Positions 1 to 8,048 of a DNA stretch of 64,000 nucleotides are shown here, piece after piece. The number at the start of each line of letters is the position of its first letter. Position 1 is the first letter of the stretch. Under the pieces are notes generated by a model. The model was not told the origin of the DNA and ran no database searches. It saw nothing but the letters and a program-made list of their open reading frames with translations. Position numbers and translations under genes: made by a program. This DNA comes from Bacteroidales bacterium (lineage in GTDB: Bacteria; Bacteroidota; Bacteroidia; Bacteroidales; Bacteroidaceae): positions 5,835 to 69,834 of the forward strand of contig SFFB01000002.1 in the NCBI GenBank assembly GCA_004557035.1. Reading direction: 5' to 3'.

Positions 1-168
1 ACCACAGAGGCCACCACCCTGGCCGGCCTCATCGACCAACTGGGTCTGCCCGCAGCCGGCGTAGCCGTCGGCGTAGCCGGACGTATGGTGCCGCGCGACT
101 CGTGGGGCACCTTCAACCTCACCGAGGGCATGAACCTCATCATCATCAAAGCCGCCTGCGGCGGATAA
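1..168 (+). CDS. thiS: ThiS sulfur carrier protein, 3' part
   Basis: The open frame from base 1 ends in Ala-Cys-Gly-Gly-stop. The Gly-Gly end and the preceding residues (a valine-rich strand, then VPRDSW and a Leu-Ile run) match the beta-grasp sulfur carrier ThiS. In the family, the terminal glycine is adenylated by ThiF and converted to a thiocarboxylate, which gives sulfur to ThiG during thiazole synthesis. The start lies left of the window; 55 residues are visible of a usual ~66. It sits 23 bases before thiG, in the usual operon arrangement. Identification rests on the C-terminus plus the neighbours. Confidence 0.88.
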   Translation, partial: TTEATTLAGLIDQLGLPAAGVAVGVAGRMVPRDSWGTFNLTEGMNLIIIKAACGG

Positions 169-191
169 ACAACCAACAAACCTCCTCCAAT

Positions 192-968
192 ATGCAACCA
201 CTCATTCTTGGCGGCCGTTCGTTCCACTCGCGTCTCTTCGTGGGCACGGGTAAGTTCAGCCGTAACGATCTGATGGGTCAAGCCATCAAAGCCTCGGGTA
301 CGGAAATGGTGACCGTGGCCATGAAACGCATCGAACTGGGCGACACCGCCGAAGACGATATGCTCAGCCACATCGCCGCACCCCACATCCAACTGCTACC
401 CAACACGAGCGGCGTGAGAGACGCCGACGAGGCCGTGTTTGCCGCCCAACTCTCGCGCGAAGCCTTTGGCACCAACTGGCTCAAACTCGAAATCCATCCC
501 GACCCGCGCTACCTGCTGCCCGACTCGGTCGAAACACTCAAAGCCACCGAGAGACTGGTGAAAGAAGGCTTCATCGTGTTGCCTTATTGCCAAGCCGACC
601 CCACACTCTGCCGCCGGCTTGAAGAGGCTGGCGCCGCAGCCGTGATGCCACTGGGCGCACCCATCGGCACCAACCTCGGCCTGCGAACCAAAGACTTCAT
701 CGGCATCATCATCGAAGAGGCCGGAGTGCCCGTGGTGGTAGACGCCGGCATCGGTGCACCGAGCCACGCCGCCGAGGCTATGGAGATGGGGGCCGACGCC
801 TGTCTCATCAACACGGCCATCGCCGTGAGCGGCAACCCCGTGGCCATGGCCGAAGCCTTCAAAAAGGCCGTCGAGGCCGGACGCGAGGCTTACGAAGCCG
901 GGCTCCCCGCCACGGGCATCACGCTTGAGGCCGAAGCCAGTTCGCCACTCACAGATTTTCTGAACTAA
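192..968 (+). CDS. thiG: Thiazole synthase ThiG
   Basis: A 258-residue TIM-barrel thiazole synthase. It condenses deoxyxylulose 5-phosphate, dehydroglycine and the ThiS thiocarboxylate into the thiazole phosphate of thiamine, in the cytoplasm. The N-terminus (LILGGRSFHSRLFVGTGKF) is typical. Lys98 in WLKLE is the expected Schiff-base lysine, and the C-terminal half carries the phosphate-binding run PVVVDAGIGAPSHAAEAMEMG. The frame is open upstream to base 102, but that part overlaps thiS and is unlike the family, so the ATG at 192 is chosen. The thiH start follows 13 bases after the stop, so the two are very likely co-transcribed. The DXP substrate would come from Dxs, encoded at 43.6 kb. Confidence 0.96.
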   Translation: MQPLILGGRSFHSRLFVGTGKFSRNDLMGQAIKASGTEMVTVAMKRIELGDTAEDDMLSHIAAPHIQLLPNTSGVRDADEAVFAAQLSREAFGTNWLKLEIHPDPRYLLPDSVETLKATERLVKEGFIVLPYCQADPTLCRRLEEAGAAAVMPLGAPIGTNLGLRTKDFIGIIIEEAGVPVVVDAGIGAPSHAAEAMEMGADACLINTAIAVSGNPVAMAEAFKKAVEAGREAYEAGLPATGITLEAEASSPLTDFLN

Positions 969-981
969 CACTCAGGGAAAA

Positions 982-2106
982 ATGTTTTCTGAAGAACTTG
1001 AAAAATACGACTGGGACGAAACCACCGCACGCATTGCCGCCAAGACCGAGGCCGACGTGGCTCGGGCACTTACGCCGGGCCGACGGCTCGACATTGACGA
1101 CTTCATGGCCCTTATCTCTCCCGCCGCCGCGCCACACCTCGAGACGATGGCCCGACTGAGCCGTCGCTACACCGAGGAGCGTTTCGGCCGCACGGTGTCG
1201 ATGTTCATCCCGCTCTATCTCACCAACTCGTGCACCAACTCGTGCGTCTATTGCGGCTTTCACGTAGCCAACAAGATGAAGCGCACCATCCTGACCGAAG
1301 AGGAAATCTTGAACGAATACAAGGCCATAAAGCGGTTGGCACCGTTTGAAAACCTGCTGCTCGTGACCGGCGAAAACCCCGCCAAGGCCGGCACGGCCTA
1401 CATCGCCCGAGCACTCGACCTTGCCAAACCTATGTTTTCAAACCTCAAGATTGAGGTGATGCCCCTCTCGACCGAAGACTACGCCACCCTGCGCAAGCAC
1501 GGCCTCAACGGCGTGATTTGCTTCCAAGAGACCTATTGCCGTGAGCGCTACAACGACTACCACCCACGAGGAATGAAGGCCAATTTCGAGTGGCGCGTCA
1601 ATGCCTTCGACCGTATGGGCATGGCCGGCGTACACTCCATCGGCATGGGCGTGCTCATCGGCTTGGAACGCGAATGGCGCACCGACGTCGTGATGATGGC
1701 CCGCCACCTCGACTACCTGCGCAAAAAATACTGGCGCACGAAATACAGTATCAACTTCCCGCGTATGAGGCCGTCGGAAAACGGCGGCTTCCGTCCCAAC
1801 TGCGTGATGACCGACCGCGAACTGGCTCAAGCCACTTTTGCCATGCGCCTCTTCGACCACGACGTCGACATCTCTTATTCCACACGTGAACCGGCCCGTC
1901 TGCGCGACCACATGGCTTGTCTCGGCGTCACCACTATGTCGGCCGAAAGCAAGACCGAACCGGGAGGCTACTACTCTTACCCGCAAGCGCTCGAACAGTT
2001 CCACGTGAGCGACGAACGCACCGCCGTGGAGGTGGAAGCGGCACTCAAGGCGATGGGCCGGCAACCCGTGTGGAAAGACTGGGACGCCTGTCTCGAAAGA
2101 GCATAA
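982..2106 (+). CDS. thiH: 2-iminoacetate synthase ThiH
   Basis: A 374-residue radical SAM tyrosine lyase. It cleaves tyrosine to p-cresol and dehydroglycine (2-iminoacetate), which ThiG consumes. The [4Fe-4S] ligands are visible as Cys84, Cys88 and Cys91 in NSCTNSCVYCGFH. Length and the downstream run KYSINFPRMRP match ThiH; the presence of ThiH rather than the oxygen-dependent glycine oxidase ThiO fits an anaerobe. It lies 13 bases after thiG and 35 bases before the ThiF-like gene. thiC and thiE are not in the visible part of the operon. Confidence 0.96.
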   Translation: MFSEELEKYDWDETTARIAAKTEADVARALTPGRRLDIDDFMALISPAAAPHLETMARLSRRYTEERFGRTVSMFIPLYLTNSCTNSCVYCGFHVANKMKRTILTEEEILNEYKAIKRLAPFENLLLVTGENPAKAGTAYIARALDLAKPMFSNLKIEVMPLSTEDYATLRKHGLNGVICFQETYCRERYNDYHPRGMKANFEWRVNAFDRMGMAGVHSIGMGVLIGLEREWRTDVVMMARHLDYLRKKYWRTKYSINFPRMRPSENGGFRPNCVMTDRELAQATFAMRLFDHDVDISYSTREPARLRDHMACLGVTTMSAESKTEPGGYYSYPQALEQFHVSDERTAVEVEAALKAMGRQPVWKDWDACLERA

Positions 2107-2141
2107 AAGACTAAACGACTACACTTAACCACACCAACACT

Positions 2142-2831
2142 ATGGACTCAGAAAGGTATTCACGACAAACAGGCCTGCCCGAGATAGGTCCTCAAGGGCA
2201 GGCGAAAATCAGCCGGGCACGCGTGCTCATCGTCGGCGTTGGCGGCCTGGGTTCGCCCATCTCGCTCTATCTGGCCGGAGCCGGCGTGGGCCACATCGGA
2301 CTGGTCGACGACGACGTAGTCAGTCCGTCAAACCTTCACCGACAGGTGCTCTACACCACCGCCGAAACGGGACAAAGCAAAGCCGCCCAGGCTGCCCGAC
2401 GCCTCACGGCGCTCAACCCTGAAGTAGAGGTGACAGCACTGGCCGTAAGACTGACCAAAGAAAACGCCGAAGAGATTGTCAGCAACTACGACATCGTGGT
2501 GGACGGCTGCGACAACTACGCCACGCGCTATGTCATCGACGACGTTTGCAGGCGGCTGGGCAAGCCCTACGTCTATGGTGCGGTGTGCGGCTTTGAGGGG
2601 CAGGCCTCGGTGTTTCACGCCACGCCCTCGTCGCCGGGCTATCGCAACCTCTACCCCACTCCGCCGCCACCGCCGGCCTCAAAGGCGCTGGTGGGAATGA
2701 CGCCGGGGGTGGTGGGCAGCATACTGGCTCACGAAACACTTAAACTTATCTGCGGCTATGGGCCAACGCTCGACGGCCGGCTCTGGACCATCAACCTCTT
2801 GACTATGGAGAGTTTCACACTGGCACTGTGA
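2142..2831 (+). CDS. thiF: ThiF/MoeB-family adenylyltransferase (ThiS-activating)
   Basis: A 229-residue E1-like enzyme expected to adenylate the C-terminal glycine of ThiS. The nucleotide-binding loop VGVGGLGS is at residues 31-38, followed by the family pattern VDDDVVSPSNLHRQ and VVDGCDNYATRY. It is the last gene of the thi cluster, which favours ThiF over MoeB or HesA. It is a short form: where many ThiF and MoeB proteins have a CxxC zinc pair and a further cysteine, this one reads YRNLYPTPPPPP with no cysteine. Cysteine-poor short ThiF proteins are, to my recollection, known in anaerobes, so this is probably a subtype rather than damage. The exact sulfur-transfer chemistry is therefore uncertain. 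Confidence 0.87.
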   Translation: MDSERYSRQTGLPEIGPQGQAKISRARVLIVGVGGLGSPISLYLAGAGVGHIGLVDDDVVSPSNLHRQVLYTTAETGQSKAAQAARRLTALNPEVEVTALAVRLTKENAEEIVSNYDIVVDGCDNYATRYVIDDVCRRLGKPYVYGAVCGFEGQASVFHATPSSPGYRNLYPTPPPPPASKALVGMTPGVVGSILAHETLKLICGYGPTLDGRLWTINLLTMESFTLAL

Positions 2832-2849
2832 AACCCAAAGCAAACAAAG

Positions 2850-2877
2850 GCCGGCATCGACTGAAAGCGATGCCGGC
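2850..2877 (-). terminator. Hairpin between the convergent thi operon and efflux operon
   Basis: A perfect 10-base stem (GCCGGCATCG / CGATGCCGGC, arms 2850-2859 and 2868-2877) has an 8-base loop. Read on the minus strand it is followed by a T-rich run, so it best serves the efflux operon that ends at 3008. On the plus strand it lies 19 bases after the thiF-like stop but lacks an immediate T tract. Confidence 0.6.
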
Positions 2878-3007
2878 ACAAGTGAAATATTATAAGATTG
2901 TTTTATCCGTCAGACAGACCTCCCCTTGCCGCTTTTGGTTGTTTCTTGCCTAAAAAGAAGCGTTGGGGCAAACGGTCGTGAAACGTCAACGTAAGGACGT
3001 CGGGATG

Positions 3008-6000
3008 TCAAGCCTGACGTCCCTTTTTGTCGCGACTGCGGAAAGCCAAGTCGTAGACCACGGGGAGCACCGTGGAGATGAGCACCATCGAGATGAGCGT
3101 ACCGAAGAAGATGACGGTGCCCATAGGGGTCCACAGGGCCGTATTCTCCAAAATCATAGGCAGCACGCCCACTGAAGCGGCCGCCGAGGTGAGAAAGATG
3201 GGCCGCATACGGCGGCTGCCGGCATGGAAGGCGGCCTCGTGGACGGTCATTCCCTCGCGATGGCGCAGTTCTTCGGCGTAGTCGAGCATAATGATGCCAT
3301 TGCGCACCAAGATGCCCATCAGACTCACCACGCCCAAAATGGCCGTGAGGCTCATCTGCATACCCAATATCTGCAGGCCGGCGGCGGCGCCAAAGATGCA
3401 GAGGCTCACCGAGGCCAGGTTGATCAAGGCCAAAGGAATGCTGCCGAAATGGAAAATAAGGATGGCGAAAATGATGAGTACGGCAATGGCCACACCGCCC
3501 AGGACCATCGGCAGGGCGTGGGCGTCTTTTTCGCTCATACCGCCCACACTGAGGGTCACACCCGAGGGCAGGCTGTCGGTGGGAATGGCCCGCAGGGCCT
3601 GTTGGGTAAGGTCGTTTTCGTTTTCGCCTCTACAAGGTTCGGCCACGACGGAAAGCGTGCGGAGACCGCCACGGCGCACAATCTGGTCGCGTGTCCATAC
3701 AGGCTCAACGTCGGCAATCTGGCGCAGGGGTACGGATTTCAATCCTCCCGAGGCAGCCACATATTCGTCGGCCACGGCTACGGGATCTTCGCCGCCTGTG
3801 CGCTCAGACTGCATCACCACGCTGACGGGATAGTCGCCCTCCCAGACGGTGGAGAGGGGTATGCCGCGACCAAAATGCAGCGCCAGTTGGGCGGTGAGCA
3901 AGGTGGAGTTGATGCCCAGACGGGCGGCCTCCTCTTCGCGTGGCGTCACGCTGAGAGCAGGATGGGTCGAGGCGTAGTTGGTGCGTATGAGTTTAAGGCC
4001 GGGGACGGTGGCCATGCGCTCTTTGACCATATCGCCGGCAGCCAACAAGGCCGGCAGACTGTCGGAAGAGAGACGCAGTTCGATGGGATAGGCGGCGTCG
4101 CTATAGTCCATCTGTTTGAAGCGGACATAGGCCTCGGGAAACGCCTCGGCCATGGCGTCGGCGTAGGTGTCGAGCAGGGCTGTGGTCGAAGCGATGCCGT
4201 CGGTGTTGACGATGAGTTGGGCAAAGTTGGTGCCGCCCACTTGCGGGGCGTAGGTGGAATGGAAACGCGGTGAGCCCTGGCCGATGAAGGTGGTGATGGA
4301 CGTGACACGGTCGTCTTTTTCCAACTTCTCAGCCACCCTTCGGGCCACCTCTGCGGTGCGTGGCGCGGCTGTGCCTTCAGGCATATAAATCTCCACGGCC
4401 AACTGATTGCGCTCGGCAATGGGCATGAGCCGCTGAGGCGTGGCGAGGAAGAGCATCGTACCCACCACAACCGTACCCACACCGATGCCCAGCGTCACCC
4501 AACGATGGGCGAGGCAGAGGCGGAGCAGACGGTCGTAGCCCGACTGCAGATAGTCCAGCGGCGATTTGCGTCCGGGCTTTTTAGACGGCTCAATGCCTTT
4601 GTGGATGAAACGGTATTGCAGGTAGGGCGTGAGCAGGAGAGAGATGAGCAGCGAGATACCCAAGATGATGAACATGGCCCAGGGGAAGGCCGAGACGAAG
4701 TCGCGGAACGGGCCGCGCATGGTAAAGAGGAAGGGGAAGAAAGTAACGCTGATGGATAGCGTGGCCGAGAGCACGGAATGGAAAAACTCACTCGGCGCGG
4801 CGATGGCGGCTTCTTCGCGACTCAAACCCATACCTAATTTGTCGATATAGTTGTCGATGATGACCACAGAGTCGTCCACAATCATACCAAGCGTAACGAT
4901 GAGAGCCGCCAGAGAGACCGTGTTGAGTTCAATTCCAAAGATAAAAAACAGAGCCAGCGAGATGAAGATGGTCACGGGTATGGAGATGGCGGCCACGCCG
5001 GCCACACGGCCCGGCATAAGCAACAACACCACGATGATGACCGAGATGATGGCGATGAGCAACTCGCCGATGAAGTTCAAAACCGAGTCGCCCACCACTT
5101 GGCTTTGGTCTGTGATGATGCCGATGCTGACATCGTCGGGCAAGGTCTTTTGGAAGTCGTCGATGACCTCATGCACACGGCTGCCCATGGCGGTGATGTC
5201 GTAGCCTGTCTTCATCTCGAGAGAGAGCAACACGCAGGGTGAGCCGTTGTAGAGGATGTCTTTGTCCGGCGTGGCATATTCGCGTTTGATTTCAGCCACA
5301 TCGCCCAGACGGAGTGTGCGTCCCGTACCGTCGCTCCATACGATGTAGTCGGCTATGGCCTGTTCGGAGTCGAAGGCGTCGCTCACGTGGAGCGTCGTGA
5401 CGGCGGAGTGGTCGTCGAGTGAGCCGGCCGTGGTGGTGAAGCCTTGCAGCGAGAGCTGGCTGAGCAGCGAGGCCGTACCAATGCCATACTGAGAGAGTCG
5501 GGCCTGATCGAGACTGACGGTGATTTGCTCGTTTTGCTCGCCGAGTCGGCGCATTCTTGATATGGCTTCGTCAGGGCGCAGGCGGTCTTCGAGAGCTTCG
5601 GCGTAGCGCTGAAGTTCACGCCGGGTCTTCTCTTTGCCACTGATGGTGATGAGCAAGGCTGAGGTGTCGCCGATGTCGTCTATGGCCTGTAGCGCCAAAA
5701 CGCTTGAAGGCAACTTGGCCTTAACGCCGGAGAGACCATGCTTGAATTTCGTCCAAAAGGCATCGCGGTCGTTCACGTCTTCGCGTAGTTCCACATAGAC
5801 CAAGACCAGTCCCTCTTTGCTCACGGAATAGGTCTTGGACTTGTCCACCTCGTTATAGCCGAAAATAAAACTCTCCAGCGACTTGGCCACACGCTCTTCG
5901 GCCTGCTCGGCCGTATAGCCGGGACAAACGGCCACCACGAGACCCTGACGGATGGTGATGGTGGGGATTTCCTGCTTAGGCATCTTGATGAGTCCGTATA

Positions 6001-6097
6001 GGCCCACCAAAAGCAGGGCCGAGACAATGAGCAGCACGATGCGGTGATGGCGAAACGCCGCGCCTATGAAGGGGAGTTTGTTGTCTTGTGAAGTCAT
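3008..6097 (-). CDS. RND-family efflux transporter, inner-membrane permease
   Basis: A 1029-residue proton-driven RND pump subunit, the usual length for the AcrB/MdtB-like group. An N-terminal membrane segment (IVLLIVSALLLVGLYGL) is followed by the typical IPTITIR periplasmic start, two large periplasmic regions, and two blocks of membrane segments. The LGMIVDDSVVIIDNY motif in the first block holds the acidic pair of the proton relay. The adaptor gene lies 65 bases upstream on the same strand, so this is the distal gene of a two-gene operon. An outer-membrane factor is missing locally. Substrate cannot be read from sequence; small hydrophobic toxic compounds or bile acids are possible. Confidence 0.95.
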   Translation of the reverse strand: MTSQDNKLPFIGAAFRHHRIVLLIVSALLLVGLYGLIKMPKQEIPTITIRQGLVVAVCPGYTAEQAEERVAKSLESFIFGYNEVDKSKTYSVSKEGLVLVYVELREDVNDRDAFWTKFKHGLSGVKAKLPSSVLALQAIDDIGDTSALLITISGKEKTRRELQRYAEALEDRLRPDEAISRMRRLGEQNEQITVSLDQARLSQYGIGTASLLSQLSLQGFTTTAGSLDDHSAVTTLHVSDAFDSEQAIADYIVWSDGTGRTLRLGDVAEIKREYATPDKDILYNGSPCVLLSLEMKTGYDITAMGSRVHEVIDDFQKTLPDDVSIGIITDQSQVVGDSVLNFIGELLIAIISVIIVVLLLMPGRVAGVAAISIPVTIFISLALFFIFGIELNTVSLAALIVTLGMIVDDSVVIIDNYIDKLGMGLSREEAAIAAPSEFFHSVLSATLSISVTFFPFLFTMRGPFRDFVSAFPWAMFIILGISLLISLLLTPYLQYRFIHKGIEPSKKPGRKSPLDYLQSGYDRLLRLCLAHRWVTLGIGVGTVVVGTMLFLATPQRLMPIAERNQLAVEIYMPEGTAAPRTAEVARRVAEKLEKDDRVTSITTFIGQGSPRFHSTYAPQVGGTNFAQLIVNTDGIASTTALLDTYADAMAEAFPEAYVRFKQMDYSDAAYPIELRLSSDSLPALLAAGDMVKERMATVPGLKLIRTNYASTHPALSVTPREEEAARLGINSTLLTAQLALHFGRGIPLSTVWEGDYPVSVVMQSERTGGEDPVAVADEYVAASGGLKSVPLRQIADVEPVWTRDQIVRRGGLRTLSVVAEPCRGENENDLTQQALRAIPTDSLPSGVTLSVGGMSEKDAHALPMVLGGVAIAVLIIFAILIFHFGSIPLALINLASVSLCIFGAAAGLQILGMQMSLTAILGVVSLMGILVRNGIIMLDYAEELRHREGMTVHEAAFHAGSRRMRPIFLTSAAASVGVLPMILENTALWTPMGTVIFFGTLISMVLISTVLPVVYDLAFRSRDKKGRQA

Positions 6098-6162
6098 GGG
6101 GATTGTGTTTTAGAAAGACAATGAGCGGATAAGGCTACGTGTGGTTATATATAAGGCGGCGT

Positions 6163-7197
6163 CTATTTAACCACCTCCACGCTGGCATTCTCGCTCACTT
6201 TGGCCATTCCGTCTACGATAACCTCTTCACCCTCTTTCAGTCCGCCGGAAATAACCACCAGCCGTCCGCGAGCCATTCCGCTCACTTCGACATGGCGACG
6301 ATGGGCTTTGCCACCGCTCACCGTCCAGACTATGCGGCGACCGTCGTCGGAGAGCAATACGGCCTCAGCCGGCAAGGCTATGGCCCGAAGGCTGTCGGTG
6401 GCGGAAGCCAAGGGTTGTACCTCTGCCACCATGCCCGGCATGAGGGTACCATCGGCATTAGGCGTAAGCAACTTGACGGTATAAGTATGCGTGATGGGGT
6501 CGGCCACGGCACCTTTTTCACTCACCGTAGCTTCAAACGTGCGGCGACCGAGAGCAGCCACGGTACAAGTCATCTTGTCGCCCGTCTTGATGCCGGCAAT
6601 TTCGGTTTCGGGTATGGCCACACTGACGTAGATGGGCTGAGTCTGCACAATTTTGGCCACTGCTTGTCCCGGGGCTACATTCATACCAGGTTCGGCCAAT
6701 CGGGCTGCCACGATGCCCGAGATGGGGACGCGGCAGGTGGCTTTGCTCAAATTCTCTCTGGCAATCTGTTCGGCCGATTGGGCTTGCTGGAGTTTGCTCT
6801 CAATCTCCACCCATTTCACCTCAGGCACCGTGCCGGCCTCATAAAGCCGCCCATAGCGGCGGTGAGCGTCTTCGGCTTGACGGAGCGTAGCCAAGGCGGC
6901 CGTGTGCATACTGCGCAGCGACGTGTCGTCGATGGTGCCGGCCGTCTGTCCGACCTTCACAGCCTGACCTTCTTGAAGCGAAAGCGACTTGATGTTACCG
7001 CCGGTCTCAAAACTGACGAGCACAGAGGTGCGTGCCTCCATCTGTCCCACATAAGAGGACTGGGCAGCAGGTGTTGAAGCCGAGACAATCCGGGTTTTCA
7101 CTTTGACAGGCGCAGAAGCGGCACTCGGAGCGTCTGAACGGCATGCCGAAAGGCCACAGAGGGTCAAGAGACCCAGCGCGAAGGGTAAAATTCTCAT
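6163..7197 (-). CDS. RND efflux periplasmic adaptor lipoprotein (MFP/HlyD family)
   Basis: A 344-residue membrane-fusion protein linking the RND permease to an outer-membrane channel. It starts MRILPFALGLLTLCGLSAC, a lipoprotein signal with lipobox LSAC, so the mature protein is probably anchored by its N-terminal cysteine. A lipoyl-like hairpin domain (SLQEGQAVKVGQTAGTIDD), a helical hairpin rich in Gln/Ala/Arg, and beta-barrel segments follow in the usual order. The frame is open 14 codons further upstream, but the ATG at 7197 is chosen because it begins directly with the signal peptide and lies about 30 bases after a good promoter. It is the first gene of the operon. Confidence 0.93.
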   Translation of the reverse strand: MRILPFALGLLTLCGLSACRSDAPSAASAPVKVKTRIVSASTPAAQSSYVGQMEARTSVLVSFETGGNIKSLSLQEGQAVKVGQTAGTIDDTSLRSMHTAALATLRQAEDAHRRYGRLYEAGTVPEVKWVEIESKLQQAQSAEQIARENLSKATCRVPISGIVAARLAEPGMNVAPGQAVAKIVQTQPIYVSVAIPETEIAGIKTGDKMTCTVAALGRRTFEATVSEKGAVADPITHTYTVKLLTPNADGTLMPGMVAEVQPLASATDSLRAIALPAEAVLLSDDGRRIVWTVSGGKAHRRHVEVSGMARGRLVVISGGLKEGEEVIVDGMAKVSENASVEVVK

Positions 7198-7236
7198 ATT
7201 GGTAAGATTTACGTTTTTTCTTGTTGTTTCTCGGTG

Positions 7237-7268
7237 CAAAGTTAAGCCACACAGCGGCTTTGGCCCAA
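7237..7268 (-). promoter_or_regulatory. Promoter of the efflux operon
   Basis: On the minus strand a TTG (7266-7268) is followed after 21 bases by TAACTTTG (7237-7244), matching the Bacteroidetes -33/-7 consensus. The predicted start of transcription gives a leader of about 30 bases to the adaptor ATG at 7197. Confidence 0.6.
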
Positions 7269-7328
7269 TGATATAATTCGCTCTGATTGGACGATTTCAC
7301 TTTTATGTCAGACCTGCGAGACAAAACA

Positions 7329-7367
7329 AGCTCCCACCGCCCTCGTGAGAGGCAGACGATGGGAGCT
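7329..7367 (-). terminator. Terminator after the GH29-GH16-esterase operon
   Basis: Arms AGCTCCCA (7329-7336) and TGGGAGCT (7360-7367) pair perfectly, with a small inner CCTC/GAGG hairpin. On the minus strand the stem is followed by TTGTTTTGTC. It lies 40 bases beyond the esterase stop. Confidence 0.6.
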
Positions 7368-7406
7368 GTCAGAGATGAAAATGCTTTCGAAAGAGTCAGA
7401 GCGAGG

Positions 7407-8048
7407 TCAAGAGCAGATGCCTTTCATATAGTCGGGCACAGGCGGCTTGATGGCTTCGGCATAGGCCTCGGGCAATAACTTGGCCACCAGTGGGAGCACC
7501 GCGCGGCGCACCACTTGCTCATTGAGTTGATGCCCGCCCTCAAACTGAGCCGCATGGGCATAGTGCTTGAGGAAGAGGCCACGTGCGTTGGCCGGATTGA
7601 CCGTGTCGTCTTTTGTGCCGAAAAGGCCATAGCAGAGTTCGCGGTCTTGGACCGTGATGCCGTCAAACTGGCGGCGTTCCATGTCGGCATAGTGACGCAA
7701 CGTGTCGCGTGTAATCTGGAACTCACGCACCCTGTCTTTGCGTCCGTTGAGATAGCGGTGGGTGCCGGTCTTGAGCACGCGGCTCAGTGCAGACATATGG
7801 AAAGCCGGATTGACACAGATGCGCAGATGGCCGTGCATCTGGGCGGCATACATCCCTCCCATGCTGGTGCCGATGATAAGGTCTGGCTGCTCGCTCCCGA
7901 CAAGGGCCTGAAGCTCGGGCAGAGCCTCGGCGGGGTCCATTGAGATGTCGGGCGCAATCACCTCGGCCGAGGGCAGGAGGCGACGCAGCAGGTCGACCGT
8001 GCCACTGGCTCCCGAAGAAGCAAATCCGTGGAAGTAGATCAGTTTCAC
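7407..8048 (-). CDS. YqiA/YcfP-family alpha/beta-hydrolase
   Basis: A 213-residue small esterase-type hydrolase. The family start LIYFHGFASSG follows directly after the initiator, and the nucleophile elbow GTSMGG places Ser62 as the catalytic serine; a C-terminal GGHQ probably supplies the histidine. The start codon is GTG and overlaps the TGA of the upstream GH16 gene (GTGA), which implies translational coupling. No signal peptide is seen, so it should be cytoplasmic. Being coupled to a secreted glycosidase suggests it could remove acyl groups from imported oligosaccharides, but that is inference; YqiA proteins are generic esterases. Confidence 0.87.
   Translation of the reverse strand: MKLIYFHGFASSGASGTVDLLRRLLPSAEVIAPDISMDPAEALPELQALVGSEQPDLIIGTSMGGMYAAQMHGHLRICVNPAFHMSALSRVLKTGTHRYLNGRKDRVREFQITRDTLRHYADMERRQFDGITVQDRELCYGLFGTKDDTVNPANARGLFLKHYAHAAQFEGGHQLNEQVVRRAVLPLVAKLLPEAYAEAIKPPVPDYMKGICS

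Noticed and set aside
3224..4273. A 349-codon plus-strand frame opposite the RND permease
   Set aside because: Antisense shadow of a conserved gene; His/Gly-rich and without motif.
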